Shown here in pieces: positions 38,702 to 46,604 of a stretch of 64,000 nucleotides of DNA. Location of the stretch: positions 1 to 64,000 of the IMG/VR virus record IMGVR_UViG_3300027734_000045; one strand, written 5' to 3'. Both the position numbers and the translations under genes were made by a program. The first letter of the stretch is position 1. Each line of letters begins with the position of its first letter. The notes beneath the pieces are model-generated. The model saw only the letters and a list, made by a program, of their open reading frames with translations. It was not told where the DNA came from and ran no database searches. This DNA is from a virus.

Positions 38702-39268
38702 ATGAAAAAGAAGAAATGGTTATCGTTTGTGCTGACTGCGTTGTTCACGCTAGCTCTTGCTAGTGGAAGCGATGCGGCAGTAGGCACGGAGGTCCGAGCG
38801 TCGCAAGACGTAAAGGTAAAGTCTGTGCCTTCAAGTGAAACAACCCAAGCGAATTTCGCTTTCGTCCAGAAGCTAATAAAAGCATCGGAGAGAAAGAGAA
38901 TCGCGCAAGTCGTGCGGAGGCTGAAGTACTATGTTGGTAAAACAAGATACGTATTTTCTGGTGACACTCCTCAAGGCTGGGACTGCTCGGGTCTCGTCCG
39001 CTGGACGTACGAGAAACTAGGAGTCACTCTAGAGCATTCTGCTACAAAGCAGAAGAACTCTGGAACCCTGGTAAAAAACCCTCTTCCCGGGGATATCGTG
39101 GCCTTCAGCTACGGTAGCGGAAGTAGTTTCTACCACTCGGGTATCTACATCGGAAATGGAAAAGTTCTTCATGCTCAACAGGCACGCGGAACATTCATCA
39201 GTTCGTTAGATAGCCCGCTCTTCGCAGGTAATAAGATTACCTTCACGCGAATCATAATAAACCAATAA
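38702..39268 (+). CDS. secreted NlpC/P60 peptidoglycan endopeptidase
   Basis: 188 residues with an N-terminal signal peptide (KKKKWLSFVLTALFTLALAS). The catalytic cysteine is in GWDCSGLVRW (Cys95), the histidines in YHSGIYIG (His145) and VLHA (His157), with PLPGDIVAF between. NlpC/P60 enzymes cut D-gamma-Glu-mesoDap bonds. As a Sec-exported protein it can act on the wall from outside during infection, without a holin. It may help release or prevent superinfection. Confidence 0.9.
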   Translation: MKKKKWLSFVLTALFTLALASGSDAAVGTEVRASQDVKVKSVPSSETTQANFAFVQKLIKASERKRIAQVVRRLKYYVGKTRYVFSGDTPQGWDCSGLVRWTYEKLGVTLEHSATKQKNSGTLVKNPLPGDIVAFSYGSGSSFYHSGIYIGNGKVLHAQQARGTFISSLDSPLFAGNKITFTRIIINQ

Positions 39269-39284
39269 TCCCGTTCAGGGGAAT

Positions 39285-39323
39285 CTCCGGTCACCGTCGG
39301 CTTCTGTCGGCGGTGATCTTTTT
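39285..39323 (+). terminator. intrinsic terminator
   Basis: GGTCACCG(tcgg) pairs with CGGTGATC around a short loop and is followed by TTTTT, 17 bases after the NlpC/P60 stop. Confidence 0.7.
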
Positions 39324-39394
39324 CGCCTTGAAGCGCAAAGTCACGCGGAAAGCACCCTTGCTAGAATCGCACTATGAATCTGAAGGGAAATCAA

Positions 39395-39634
39395 ATGAAA
39401 GACAAAATCTCACCTATCGTAGCGGATACATCAGGCTGGTACCGTAAAGCTCAGGACGCGGAATTGTATTGCGGATGGTGCTTACCAGCGAGAGCAGCTC
39501 TAGCTCACCAAGCGCACCCTGAACGAAAGTGGATTGCCACGGAAACCGGCGACTTCCTAGTTCTCGTCGGAGACGTCTTGGACAAAGTCTCTGAGGCAGA
39601 AAAGAACCTGCATCGCAGCTGCGAAAACGGATAG
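39395..39634 (+). CDS. unknown protein, 79 residues
   Basis: Two starts are possible: the ATG at 39374, which lies only seven bases after a TAGAAT -10 box (leaderless), or the one at 39395 with GAAGGGAAATCAA. I list the second. Content: CGWCLPARAALAHQAHPERK and a late cysteine. Unknown function. Confidence 0.5.
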   Translation: MKDKISPIVADTSGWYRKAQDAELYCGWCLPARAALAHQAHPERKWIATETGDFLVLVGDVLDKVSEAEKNLHRSCENG

Positions 39635-39640
39635 TTCTAA

Positions 39641-39687
39641 AAAAGTTATAAAACTAGGTGTACTTTCTGCCAAGTACCTGTTATAAT
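39641..39687 (+). promoter_or_regulatory. promoter module copy, diverged box (drives 39728)
   Basis: GTTATAAAACTAGGTGTAC in the upstream position, then GTACCTGTTATAATG; TATAAT 39682-39687. Confidence 0.7.
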
Positions 39688-39727
39688 GATTATACGGTAA
39701 TCATAACGACAGAAAGAGGTGAGTGCC

Positions 39728-39931
39728 ATGGAAATACAAGTAGGAAAAATCTCGACTTGGTTAAGTCCAAACGGAGAAGTCTGTAGAGTAAAAGTAGTTT
39801 CTGTAGAAGACGGAAGACAAGGTAAAGTCTTTACGGGCTACAGAGTGAATGAGAAAGACGAGCCTTTGCAAAACGAAGCAGGCTTCTTTTATCCAACCTT
39901 CTCCGGAATGGCAGAATCTCTCGGAGGTTAA
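39728..39931 (+). CDS. unknown protein, 67 residues
   Basis: MEIQVGKISTWLSPNGEVCR; short beta-rich protein. ATG at 39728 preferred because AAAGAGGTGAGTGCC precedes it. Unknown. Confidence 0.55.
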   Translation: MEIQVGKISTWLSPNGEVCRVKVVSVEDGRQGKVFTGYRVNEKDEPLQNEAGFFYPTFSGMAESLGG

Positions 39932-39987
39932 CGGCAAATTGCAACTCGATGCGGTAAAATAATACAAAGAAACCAATCGAGGTAGAA

Positions 39988-40224
39988 ATGTCTGAAAACC
40001 CGCAAATCGGAAGCAGAGCGGTAGCAAGAAACTTAGTGATGCGTCTTCTACAGCAATACGAAAGACATCAGCTAAATCCGCTCGACCTCTCTTATCAAGA
40101 GCTAGCTCACATAAACTACGCAATAAAGCTTGCAGACCTGGGAAGAGATTCCGAGTCGCTGAATGACTTTGCGGAAGCAATAGAAAAACTCTTCACAATC
40201 TTCACTCCAAAGTTCGAAGACTAA
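39988..40224 (+). CDS. unknown helical protein, 78 residues
   Basis: AVARNLVMRLLQQYERHQLN, SYQELAHINYAIKLADLGRD: helical. A GCGGTAAAATAAT box near 39950 may be its own promoter. GAGGTAGAA ribosome site. Confidence 0.55.
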   Translation: MSENPQIGSRAVARNLVMRLLQQYERHQLNPLDLSYQELAHINYAIKLADLGRDSESLNDFAEAIEKLFTIFTPKFED

Positions 40225-40238
40225 AATAAGGAAAACAA

Positions 40239-40466
40239 ATGACGCAACACGGTTACGACAAAAGAAGCTTTGAATCTGGCCAGCGCGATGGCATTCGCCG
40301 AGGATACAACTCCGCTATCGACAAGATGCTGGCGGAAATAGACAAATGCACGGAGCTCGCTCGGGGAAATAAGAAAGCCACAAAAGAAAACATAAACCCT
40401 CTGACGATTCTTTCGATGCTCCGAGACTTCTGCGTTGACTTGGACCAAAATCTTTACGAAGAGTAG
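40239..40466 (+). CDS. unknown protein, 75 residues, distant member of the 10-11.5 kb set?
   Basis: GYDKRSFESGQRDGIRRGYN then SAIDKMLAEIDKC. The Gly-spaced N-terminal helix resembles the small proteins at 10.3-11.5 kb, but the LIKGE tail is missing. 14 bases after the previous stop. Unknown. Confidence 0.55.
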   Translation: MTQHGYDKRSFESGQRDGIRRGYNSAIDKMLAEIDKCTELARGNKKATKENINPLTILSMLRDFCVDLDQNLYEE

Positions 40467-40493
40467 ACTTTTGGGCTAAATGCCTGGTATAAT
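40467..40493 (+). promoter_or_regulatory. short promoter copy (drives 40538)
   Basis: TTTTGGGCTAAATGCCTGGTATAAT; TATAAT 40488-40493. The box lies closer than usual. Confidence 0.55.
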
Positions 40494-40537
40494 AAACTTG
40501 CGATTCACAATTTACACCTCAAAAAAGGAATGATACA

Positions 40538-40816
40538 ATGAGAACTGACCAAAAGCTAGAAGTGTTAGCGGTTGATTGCCACAGAAACGGAATCGACGGC
40601 TTGCCATTCAAGGTCGCTATCGTTTACGATTCTTTTTACGGAGATAAGAAACTTGTAGTGATGTTTGAAGAAAAGAACGCTACCGCGGTGTTCAGTCTCG
40701 ATAAACTAATTGCGGAAGCGGACATAAAAAGCATCTCTAACTCTTGGCGCGGAGACATTTACGACGAAGCTCTAAGAAAAGAGCTTTGGCCAAAAGAGAG
40801 TGAGAAAAATGCTTGA
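40538..40816 (+). CDS. unknown protein, 92 residues
   Basis: LEVLAVDCHRNGIDGLPFKV, then IVYDSFYGDKKLVVMFEEKN: a beta-rich fold with one cysteine. Overlaps the next start by 8 bases. Unknown. Confidence 0.6.
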   Translation: MRTDQKLEVLAVDCHRNGIDGLPFKVAIVYDSFYGDKKLVVMFEEKNATAVFSLDKLIAEADIKSISNSWRGDIYDEALRKELWPKESEKNA

Positions 40817-41018
40817 AATTCTAGGAATACTCATCATAGTAGTCGGCGTCGTTCTTTTAGTGTGCCTTGTCGCAGCAGGATTCTTGATTCTTATGGGAAC
40901 TGTTGCCGGTTTAGACATCTACGACCACGATGAAATCGAAGAAAACGAACCGACTGCTCTTCTCGGAGTAGTTTCGCCAAAAAACCATTCAAATTCAAAA
41001 GGAGACATCAATGCTTAA
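40809..41018 (+). CDS. single-span membrane protein, 69 residues
   Basis: ILGILIIVVGVVLLVCLVAA and GFLILMGTVAGL form one long or two short membrane helices; acidic outer/inner tail (DHDEIEENEP). ATG at 40809 chosen over GTG at 40800. Overlaps the next gene by 8 bases. Confidence 0.55.
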   Translation: MLEILGILIIVVGVVLLVCLVAAGFLILMGTVAGLDIYDHDEIEENEPTALLGVVSPKNHSNSKGDINA

Positions 41019-41184
41019 ACTACTTATCGCCCGCTTACGCGAGCTCGTTTGGCCAGCGGTCATTTCCGTGCTACTAATCGCGGTGTCCTTGGTCATCGTC
41101 GTAGTTTCTCCCGGGTTCTCAACTGGGGCAGGAGTCTTTGCCTTGGCTGGAATTGGGTTCGCAATCCTGGCTCAGAGGGCCTAA
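41011..41184 (+). CDS. two-span membrane peptide, 57 residues
   Basis: MLKLLIARLRELVWPAVISV then LLIAVSLVIVVVSPGFSTGA and GVFALAGIGFAIL. AAAAGGAGACATCA ribosome site. Codon use here is richer in GC than in neighbours. Unknown role. Confidence 0.6.
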   Translation: MLKLLIARLRELVWPAVISVLLIAVSLVIVVVSPGFSTGAGVFALAGIGFAILAQRA

Positions 41185-41201
41185 AAAATAGTTCAAAAAT
41201 C

Positions 41202-41242
41202 TTTGCAAATGTGCAGCTTTCTGCTCTAAAACCTGTTATAAT
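41202..41242 (+). promoter_or_regulatory. promoter module copy (drives 41282)
   Basis: TTTGCAAATGTGCAGC and AACCTGTTATAATAAA; TATAAT 41237-41242. Confidence 0.8.
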
Positions 41243-41281
41243 AAATAAGTAATAAAAAACGAGTTCCTTTAGGAGGAAATT

Positions 41282-41836
41282 ATGGCAGATACAATGATTC
41301 AAGCAACCGGACCTCAGGTCAACTTTGTGAAGGTTCTTTTGGCAGAACGAGTAATCGATGACGTAGACTGGGCAGAAGAGATTGCGGCAAAAATCGACGA
41401 AAACAAACTAAGCAAAAAAGATGCAAGTCAGGTAATTGACAAGTTGATAAACGCGAAGAGAATCCCGAAAGACCCTGTACTTCAGAGCGTTCTTTCTTCA
41501 ATTCCAAAATCAAAGTACGCAATCCCGACTTCAGAACTTGACGTCTTCGTAGAAGAAAAAGTAAACGGAGACTTGTTGTTCGTCGAAGTCAAAGAGTACA
41601 TGAACATACTTTACATGAGAAAACTTCTCGGTGCACCTGGCGGATTCACAAGAACCAAGCTTTCAGTTTCTGACGTGAAAGAAATCGTAAACATCATCGC
41701 TGCAGACCCTGTAAAGTACGCGAGAATCTTCGGTGAACACTACAGCTGCTGCGGTAAGTGTGGAGCAGAGTTGACAGACCCGATAAGCAGAAAACTGCAG
41801 TTCGGACCAACATGTCGAGCAGAGTTTGGACTGTAA
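41282..41836 (+). CDS. protein with DUF3072-like N-terminus and DUF6011-like zinc C-terminus
   Basis: 184 residues. The start MADTMIQATGPQVNFVKVLL followed by LSKKDASQVIDKLI is a small helical domain that also occurs twice in the giant protein at 54690. The C-terminal CCGKCGAELTDPISRKLQFG and PTC motif matches a DUF6011-type zinc site (C..C...LTDP.S...G..C). These combined domains are known in phage single-strand or DNA-metabolism proteins but have no proven role. AGGAGG ribosome site. Confidence 0.65.
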   Translation: MADTMIQATGPQVNFVKVLLAERVIDDVDWAEEIAAKIDENKLSKKDASQVIDKLINAKRIPKDPVLQSVLSSIPKSKYAIPTSELDVFVEEKVNGDLLFVEVKEYMNILYMRKLLGAPGGFTRTKLSVSDVKEIVNIIAADPVKYARIFGEHYSCCGKCGAELTDPISRKLQFGPTCRAEFGL

Positions 41837-41898
41837 AGTCCAAATTCTCGCTTCGGCGAAAGCAAAAACCAAATGACAAAAAGAAAGCGAGGTAGCTC

Positions 41899-42339
41899 AT
41901 GTGGCTATTTACGGAAACCGGATTCATGAGTGCTGTGAGACATCGAACGTCTCCAGACAACCTAGTAGTTAGAGCAAGAGACAGACAGTCTCTACTCGAG
42001 CTTTCGGAGTTCTCTAAAGAAGAGATACAGTTTACTCCGTATGCCGACTATCCATACAGAGTCATCGTTCACGAGAAGCAACTAAGAACTTTTATGGACG
42101 ACGCTCTTAAAAATCTGAAGTACGATAACTTCAAGAGTAGAGTTCAGAAGACTCGCGGACTACAGTTCGTCGATGCTCTGCAGGATGTCTGGGCAACAAT
42201 GCACAAAGTCGAAGACTTAGAGTCTGCAAACCGCTGGGAAAAGTATCCGGTGGAAGAGACTCTTCCTGGATTCGACGATTCACCAGACCCTTACGATTAC
42301 GATTCATTTCCAGACTGGGAGCCGGATGAAAAGTCCTAA
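41899..42339 (+). CDS. conserved hypothetical protein (MWLFTETGF family)
   Basis: 146 residues. MWLFTETGFMSAVRHRTSPD, NLVVRARDRQSLLEL, ADYPYRVIV and YDNFKSRVQKTRG follow a widespread bacterial and phage family that starts MWLFT..GF.S.V and has ADY.YR. and Y.NFK motifs. Function unknown. It may be host-derived. Overlaps the next gene by 14 bases. Confidence 0.72.
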   Translation: MWLFTETGFMSAVRHRTSPDNLVVRARDRQSLLELSEFSKEEIQFTPYADYPYRVIVHEKQLRTFMDDALKNLKYDNFKSRVQKTRGLQFVDALQDVWATMHKVEDLESANRWEKYPVEETLPGFDDSPDPYDYDSFPDWEPDEKS

Positions 42340-42907
42340 AGTAGCGGCTGCGTTGGTGCTTGCGTTTGCTTTTGTAAGCGCAGGTATTCAACCAACTGTT
42401 CCGCAAGAAATAAAAATCGTGCAACAAAAAGAAAAAGAAAAAGAAAAAGAAAAAGTCTCCCCGGTGGAGAAGTTTCGAAACGCAAAGAAGCTAAACGGAA
42501 TCCAACTCGCGGCAATTTTAGCGCACGTTGGGTTTCGCGGGAACTCGCACAAAATCGCTTGGGCTCTTGCAATGAGAGAATCTCACGGGAACCCGTTATC
42601 ACACAACCGCAACGCTGCTACGGCTGATGACTCGTATGGGCTCTTTCAAATAAACATGCGTGGATACCTGGGTAAGGCAAGAAGAGTGACTTACGGGCTC
42701 TCTAGGGACTCTAAACTGTTCGACCCGTTGACTAATGCGTGGGTAGCGTATCGGATGAGTAAAGGGGGCAGAGACTTTGGTCCCTGGGGCATAGGCCCGA
42801 ACGCCTACAGAGCGAACCGGGGAATCGGAACCATCTCTAAGCATTTTGCGTCTTATCCTGGGTATCCAAAGACAAAAACGGTACACAGCGGTAAGAAATC
42901 CAAATAA
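42326..42907 (+). CDS. secreted lytic transglycosylase-like protein
   Basis: 193 residues with a signal peptide (SPKVAAALVLAFAFVSAG) and a Lys-Glu repeat linker (KEKEKEKEK, about 35-43). The SLT-type domain has the catalytic glutamate in ALAMRESHGNP (Glu85) and SYGLFQINM (about 103-111). These enzymes cleave the glycan strands. Export by Sec would let it act without a holin. The C-terminus is basic. Confidence 0.85.
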   Translation: MKSPKVAAALVLAFAFVSAGIQPTVPQEIKIVQQKEKEKEKEKVSPVEKFRNAKKLNGIQLAAILAHVGFRGNSHKIAWALAMRESHGNPLSHNRNAATADDSYGLFQINMRGYLGKARRVTYGLSRDSKLFDPLTNAWVAYRMSKGGRDFGPWGIGPNAYRANRGIGTISKHFASYPGYPKTKTVHSGKKSK

Positions 42908-42937
42908 AATCTTACAAAATCAAGTTTTGGAGAAAAA

Positions 42938-43495
42938 ATGTCTGAAGAAATCGTAAACCCTGAAGAAAACATCACCCCGGAAGACACTTCAGCCCCCGAA
43001 GAGAGCCAAGAGCCGGAAGTCCAGGTGGATACCCCGGAAATCCGTGAAGAGGCTGTCACCCCGGAAGAGAGGCCAGTTGCGACCCCGATTCCGGCTCCAA
43101 TCCGGGTCTCCGTTCCGGAAAAACCAAAGCAGGAGAAGAAAATTGCAGTTCCTGTTGCGGTAAGTGCTGAAGAAATAGAAAAAGTAGTAGAGAAATCTAC
43201 AAATTCGGTGATTGTTGGAACAGGCGACAAGGACGAAGTTAAGTTGTCGGCAATAGTCTACAAAAACTTTCAGTCAACTCGTTCTGTGAGCGTTTTCCAC
43301 GTTCAAAGAAGACTTTACGAACTTGGATACCAGGATTCTGCTTCAGACAGAAGAGGCTTTTTCGGAGACAACACAAAAAACGCACTCACCTACTTTCAAA
43401 GTGCAAATGGCTTAGAAGCAAGTGGACTTCCGAACGCTGAAACTCTAACTCTTCTCTTCACCGGAGACGAAAACGTTTCTCTAACTTTAGACTAA
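42938..43495 (+). CDS. peptidoglycan-binding protein with long acidic N-terminus
   Basis: 185 residues. The first ~85 are proline/glutamate-rich and disordered (EENITPEDTSAPEESQEPEV). Residues about 115-180 (FHVQRRLYELGYQDSASDRR, GFFGDNTKNALTYFQ) match the PG_binding_1 repeat. No signal peptide. It may be a virion component or an accessory of the transglycosylase before it. Confidence 0.75.
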   Translation: MSEEIVNPEENITPEDTSAPEESQEPEVQVDTPEIREEAVTPEERPVATPIPAPIRVSVPEKPKQEKKIAVPVAVSAEEIEKVVEKSTNSVIVGTGDKDEVKLSAIVYKNFQSTRSVSVFHVQRRLYELGYQDSASDRRGFFGDNTKNALTYFQSANGLEASGLPNAETLTLLFTGDENVSLTLD

Positions 43496-43518
43496 GAGAT
43501 TCTTCTATCCCGATTATT

Positions 43519-43546
43519 ATTATACCATACTTTTAGCTAAAAGTTT
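43519..43546 (-). promoter_or_regulatory. minus-strand promoter copy with 16-bp palindrome, no minus gene downstream
   Basis: The plus sequence ATTATACC followed by ACTTTTAGCTAAAAGT (43529-43544, perfect palindrome) reads on the minus strand as AGTATGGTATAATAATAATC. It nearly repeats the promoter at 45927. Transcription from it would run antisense to 42938-43495. Confidence 0.6.
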
Positions 43547-43592
43547 CTCTATTTATCAAACAGTTATAAAACTTACTGTTTTTAGTCTACGG

Positions 43593-43600
43593 TATACAAT
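43593..43600 (+). promoter_or_regulatory. promoter -10 for leaderless start of 43610
   Basis: GGTATACAATTG: a TACAAT at 43595-43600 places the transcript start within a few bases of the ATG at 43610, with no ribosome site. This suggests a leaderless mRNA, common in actinobacteria. Confidence 0.5.
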
Positions 43601-43609
43601 TGCATCATC

Positions 43610-44188
43610 ATGAATGCGATTACAAAACAAAATCACAAGCTTCCAACGACTGTAGCTTTCGTCTTCAAAGAAATCGCCACAACGCGAGAGCTAAGAGACA
43701 ACTACATCTCTGTTCTTAGAGAAAATGAATGGACTTTACAGTCGATTGCAGATTGCTGCGAACTCACTAGGGAGAGAGTCAGACAGCTTGCTTCTCGGAA
43801 ATCAGACCCCGGAGTAGTCTCCGAACTCATTCGCCTTGGGGCTGTGATTCCGACTCCACCGGAGAAACCTAAACGGGAAGTTGCCTTCAAGCCGGAAATA
43901 AAACCGGAGACCCTAGAGAAATTGCTAGAACTTCAGCCGCTTGCGCAACAAGTTCGCTCAAATAGCACGAAGTTCCGGGAAGAAGCTGAAGTCTACACGG
44001 CTCTTTTGTTTGACGCGTATAAAAACCAGGGAGTTTCTCTGTATCGGCTTGCAAAACTTCTCGGAGTTACTCATGGGGCGATAAGATTTAGGCTGGCGAG
44101 ATACGGATACATAAAACCTCAAGGCGGAAGCAGCAAAGTTTACGCTCTCGTAAAATCAGAAAACAGGGTGAAAATCTCAAATGGCTAA
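43610..44188 (+). CDS. two-HTH protein upstream of terminase, small-terminase candidate
   Basis: 192 residues. The first HTH (TLQSIADCCELTRERVRQLA) looks like sigma region 4; the second (GVSLYRLAKLLGVTHGAIRF preceded by LQPLAQQVRSNSTKF) matches the domain in 7535-7996 and 49309-49809. It overlaps the large terminase start by 8 bases, the place of the small terminase subunit. Function is inferred from place and the DNA-binding motifs. Confidence 0.65.
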   Translation: MNAITKQNHKLPTTVAFVFKEIATTRELRDNYISVLRENEWTLQSIADCCELTRERVRQLASRKSDPGVVSELIRLGAVIPTPPEKPKREVAFKPEIKPETLEKLLELQPLAQQVRSNSTKFREEAEVYTALLFDAYKNQGVSLYRLAKLLGVTHGAIRFRLARYGYIKPQGGSSKVYALVKSENRVKISNG

Positions 44189-45578
44189 AAGCATTATGGA
44201 ACAGTTAGCTCTTTTGCCGGAAGCGGAGAGATTAGAGATTCTTGCGGGCATGGACCCTGATACTTTGCTGTGGGATTGGTCGGTATGGGGAAGACCAGAA
44301 CAGCAAGCGCCTCAGGGTGAGTGGTCTATTTGGATGTATCTAGCCGGAAGAGGCGCGGGAAAAACGAGAGCTGCAGCGGAGTGGATTCGTGAAGAAGCAA
44401 AGTACACTACAACTGGGCAGAGAAGATTCGCCCTCGTTGCGAGAACTGCAGCAGACGTTAGAGATGTCATCGTTGAAGGTGAGTCGGGAATCATTTCCGT
44501 TACTCCGCCTTCCGAACGCCCTCTTTACGAGCCTTCGAAACGTCGACTCACTTGGCCAAATGGAAATACGGCAACTTGCTTCACAGCTGACGAACCTGAT
44601 TCACTCCGTGGACCTCAGTTTACTCACGCTTGGGGAGATGAGGTTGCGGCATGGAGGCAAACTCCGGACGCTGCCGGGATGACTGCTTTCGACAACTTGC
44701 GCGTTGGAACTCGTTTGGGCTCAAATCCAAAAATCATGATAACCACTACACCAAAAAGAGTGCCCTTGCTCTATCAGCTTTTAGAAGAAGAGAGAAAGAC
44801 GGGAAGAGTCGTCGTAACTCGTGGGTCGACTTTGGATAACTCAGGGAACTTATCAAGCTCTTACATCGATGCTATCACAGGAGTTTACGCTGGTACGAGA
44901 CTCGCGGCTCAAGAGCTTTACGGTGAAATGTTAGATAACGTTGAAGGCGCTCTGTGGACTGAAGAAATGATCGATAAAGGAAGAGAAACTGTCTTTCCAA
45001 TTGGATCTCCATTGAGAGTAATCGGTGTCGACCCTTCGGTTGCCGAGAACCCTAGAGACGAATGCGGTATCGTTGTCGTTGCTTCAACTGCAGAAAGAGA
45101 TTTATATAAACGACACGCTTGGGTTTTAGAAGACGCAACGATTCTCGGCTCGCCAGAAACTTGGGCGAATAAAGTAGTCGCCATGGCTCGTAAATGGGGA
45201 TGTCCAGTCGTTGCTGAAGTGAATCAGGGAGGCGCATTAGTTAGAAACGCAATTAACGCAATCGACCCTAACATCAAAGTTTTCGAAGTTCACTCAAAGT
45301 ACGGGAAAGCTCTTCGCGCAGAACCGGTGACTCTTGCTTACGAACAGAACAGAGTTCATCACGTAAACTACTTACCCGAACTTGAATCTCAAATGTATTC
45401 TTGGATTCCGGGAGAAGGAAAGTCTCCAGACCGAGTCGATGCTTTAGTTCACGCGCTTACTGCTCTGCTAATTAAACCACCGCAAGGTTTCGTCGGTGGA
45501 AAGATTACCGCAAAGTCAGTTGCTCACAGAAAGTTCGATACGGGAAGAGGCGGCGGAGGAATCTTCAAAGTTCGCTAA
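44181..45578 (+). CDS. terL: terminase large subunit
   Basis: 465 residues. Walker A AGRGAGKTRAAAEW (about 55-68), Walker B HAWGDEVAAW, and C-terminal nuclease motifs VIGVDPSVAENPRDE and RVDALVHALTAL. This is the packaging motor that cuts and translocates phage DNA into the prohead. Length is normal. The next gene on the plus strand in the packaging order, the portal, lies 5 kb away because of the inserted minus-strand block. A terminator follows at once. Confidence 0.95.
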   Translation: MAKSIMEQLALLPEAERLEILAGMDPDTLLWDWSVWGRPEQQAPQGEWSIWMYLAGRGAGKTRAAAEWIREEAKYTTTGQRRFALVARTAADVRDVIVEGESGIISVTPPSERPLYEPSKRRLTWPNGNTATCFTADEPDSLRGPQFTHAWGDEVAAWRQTPDAAGMTAFDNLRVGTRLGSNPKIMITTTPKRVPLLYQLLEEERKTGRVVVTRGSTLDNSGNLSSSYIDAITGVYAGTRLAAQELYGEMLDNVEGALWTEEMIDKGRETVFPIGSPLRVIGVDPSVAENPRDECGIVVVASTAERDLYKRHAWVLEDATILGSPETWANKVVAMARKWGCPVVAEVNQGGALVRNAINAIDPNIKVFEVHSKYGKALRAEPVTLAYEQNRVHHVNYLPELESQMYSWIPGEGKSPDRVDALVHALTALLIKPPQGFVGGKITAKSVAHRKFDTGRGGGGIFKVR

Positions 45579-45589
45579 GAGAGATTAAA

Positions 45590-45622
45590 GAAATCGCCCT
45601 CTTTCGAGGGCTTTTTCTTTTT
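45590..45622. terminator. bidirectional terminator between terL and 45633
   Basis: GCCCTC-TTTC-GAGGGC flanked by AAAGAAA and TTTTTCTTTTTT; convergent genes end on both sides. Confidence 0.9.
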
Positions 45623-45632
45623 TCTCTTTCGC

Positions 45633-45887
45633 TTACTTATTCGCAGCGATTGCGCATGGGTAAACTTTTACGTCTCGAGACCAAATCCACGGGTCGTCGT
45701 AACCATTCTCTTCGCTCATGTCTTCGTTGAAGTTTTTCTCTGCGGTCGCTAAGTCAACTTCTTCGTAGTAGACATCGCTGAACTTTCTAGCTTTTTGCAA
45801 GTCGCTGCAACCAACTCTGTGGCAAACATCTGTTCCGTCGATTTCTCTGATAACTGCTACTGCTTTTGTGTTTTCGTTTACGTTCAT
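45633..45887 (-). CDS. unknown acidic protein, 84 residues (insulated unit 4)
   Basis: Start MNVNENTKAVAVIREIDGTD chosen because AAAGGAAAACAA precedes it. Two cysteines (DVCHRVGCSDL) and an aromatic acidic part (NGYDDPWIWSRDVKVYPC). Own promoter at 45927-45967. Function unknown. Confidence 0.6.
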   Translation of the reverse strand: MNVNENTKAVAVIREIDGTDVCHRVGCSDLQKARKFSDVYYEEVDLATAEKNFNEDMSEENGYDDPWIWSRDVKVYPCAIAANK

Positions 45888-45926
45888 TTGTTTTCCTTTT
45901 GTCATTTTGTTTTTGTTTCTAAGATT

Positions 45927-45967
45927 ATTATACCATACTTTTAGCTAAAATACTGCACATTTGCAAA
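45927..45967 (-). promoter_or_regulatory. minus-strand promoter module copy (drives 45887)
   Basis: Minus strand: TTTGCAAATGTGCAGTATTT, then GTATGGTATAATAATC; TATAAT at 45932-45927. Confidence 0.8.
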
Positions 45968-46136
45968 GATTTTTCTATTATTTATCATTTTGTTATAAAG
46001 CTGTTTTGCGGTAGATTTGCGGTAGTTTCTCTTCGTTCTCTTCAAGCTTTCTCTCAGCTTTTTCTCTTTTAGAGAAGCTTCTCTTCAAGCTCTCTGCTTC
46101 TCTCAGATTTCTCTTTTTCCTTCCTTCAGCTTGAAC

Positions 46137-46179
<43 letters not shown>

Positions 46180-46188
46180 AAAAGAAAG

Positions 46189-46209
46189 CGACCGCTTTTT
46201 CGGCGATCG
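46189..46209 (-). terminator. terminator of unit 3 (minus strand)
   Basis: On the minus strand CGATCGC-(c GAAAA a)-GCGGTCG followed by CTTTCTTTTT, 18 bases after the stop of the gene at 46228. Confidence 0.8.
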
Positions 46210-46227
46210 ATTTCTAAGTTTTCGACT

Positions 46228-46521
46228 TTAGATTTCGGAGACTTTCTTTGCGAAGATTTCATACTCTTCTTTTGAAGTCAAGAATCTCTTTACGCATTCG
46301 TTTCCAAGTCTCTTCACTTTAGCGTCTGCTTGCTCTTCTGCGAACGGAACTAAAGAATCTGTTTTCCAATTCCAACTAACTAACCAACCAGAATCTTCTG
46401 TCATCGCCTTTGCGCAATGTTCGCACCAAGTTTCAAAGTTGTTTTTGTAGTTTCTCTTCATGTTCATTTCGTACTGAGTGTGAGCTCCGAATCCATAACA
46501 CTTGATTTCGTTTACGGTCAT
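46228..46521 (-). CDS. unknown protein, 97 residues (insulated unit 3)
   Basis: MTVNEIKCYGFGAHTQYEMN with a CEHCAKAMTEDSGW knuckle; mixed alpha/beta. AAAGGAAAAAGCAA ribosome site. The CxxC suggests a metal site. Single gene between its own promoter (46564-46604) and terminator. Confidence 0.6.
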   Translation of the reverse strand: MTVNEIKCYGFGAHTQYEMNMKRNYKNNFETWCEHCAKAMTEDSGWLVSWNWKTDSLVPFAEEQADAKVKRLGNECVKRFLTSKEEYEIFAKKVSEI

Positions 46522-46563
46522 TTGCTTTTTCCTTTTGTCGTTTTGTTTTTTGTTTCTAAGATT

Positions 46564-46604
46564 ATTATAACAGGAACTTAGCAAAATAAACACACTTTAG
46601 CAAA
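46564..46604 (-). promoter_or_regulatory. minus-strand promoter module copy (drives 46521)
   Basis: Minus strand: TTTGCTAAAGTGTGTTTATT, then GTTCCTGTTATAATAATC; TATAAT at 46569-46564. Confidence 0.8.
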
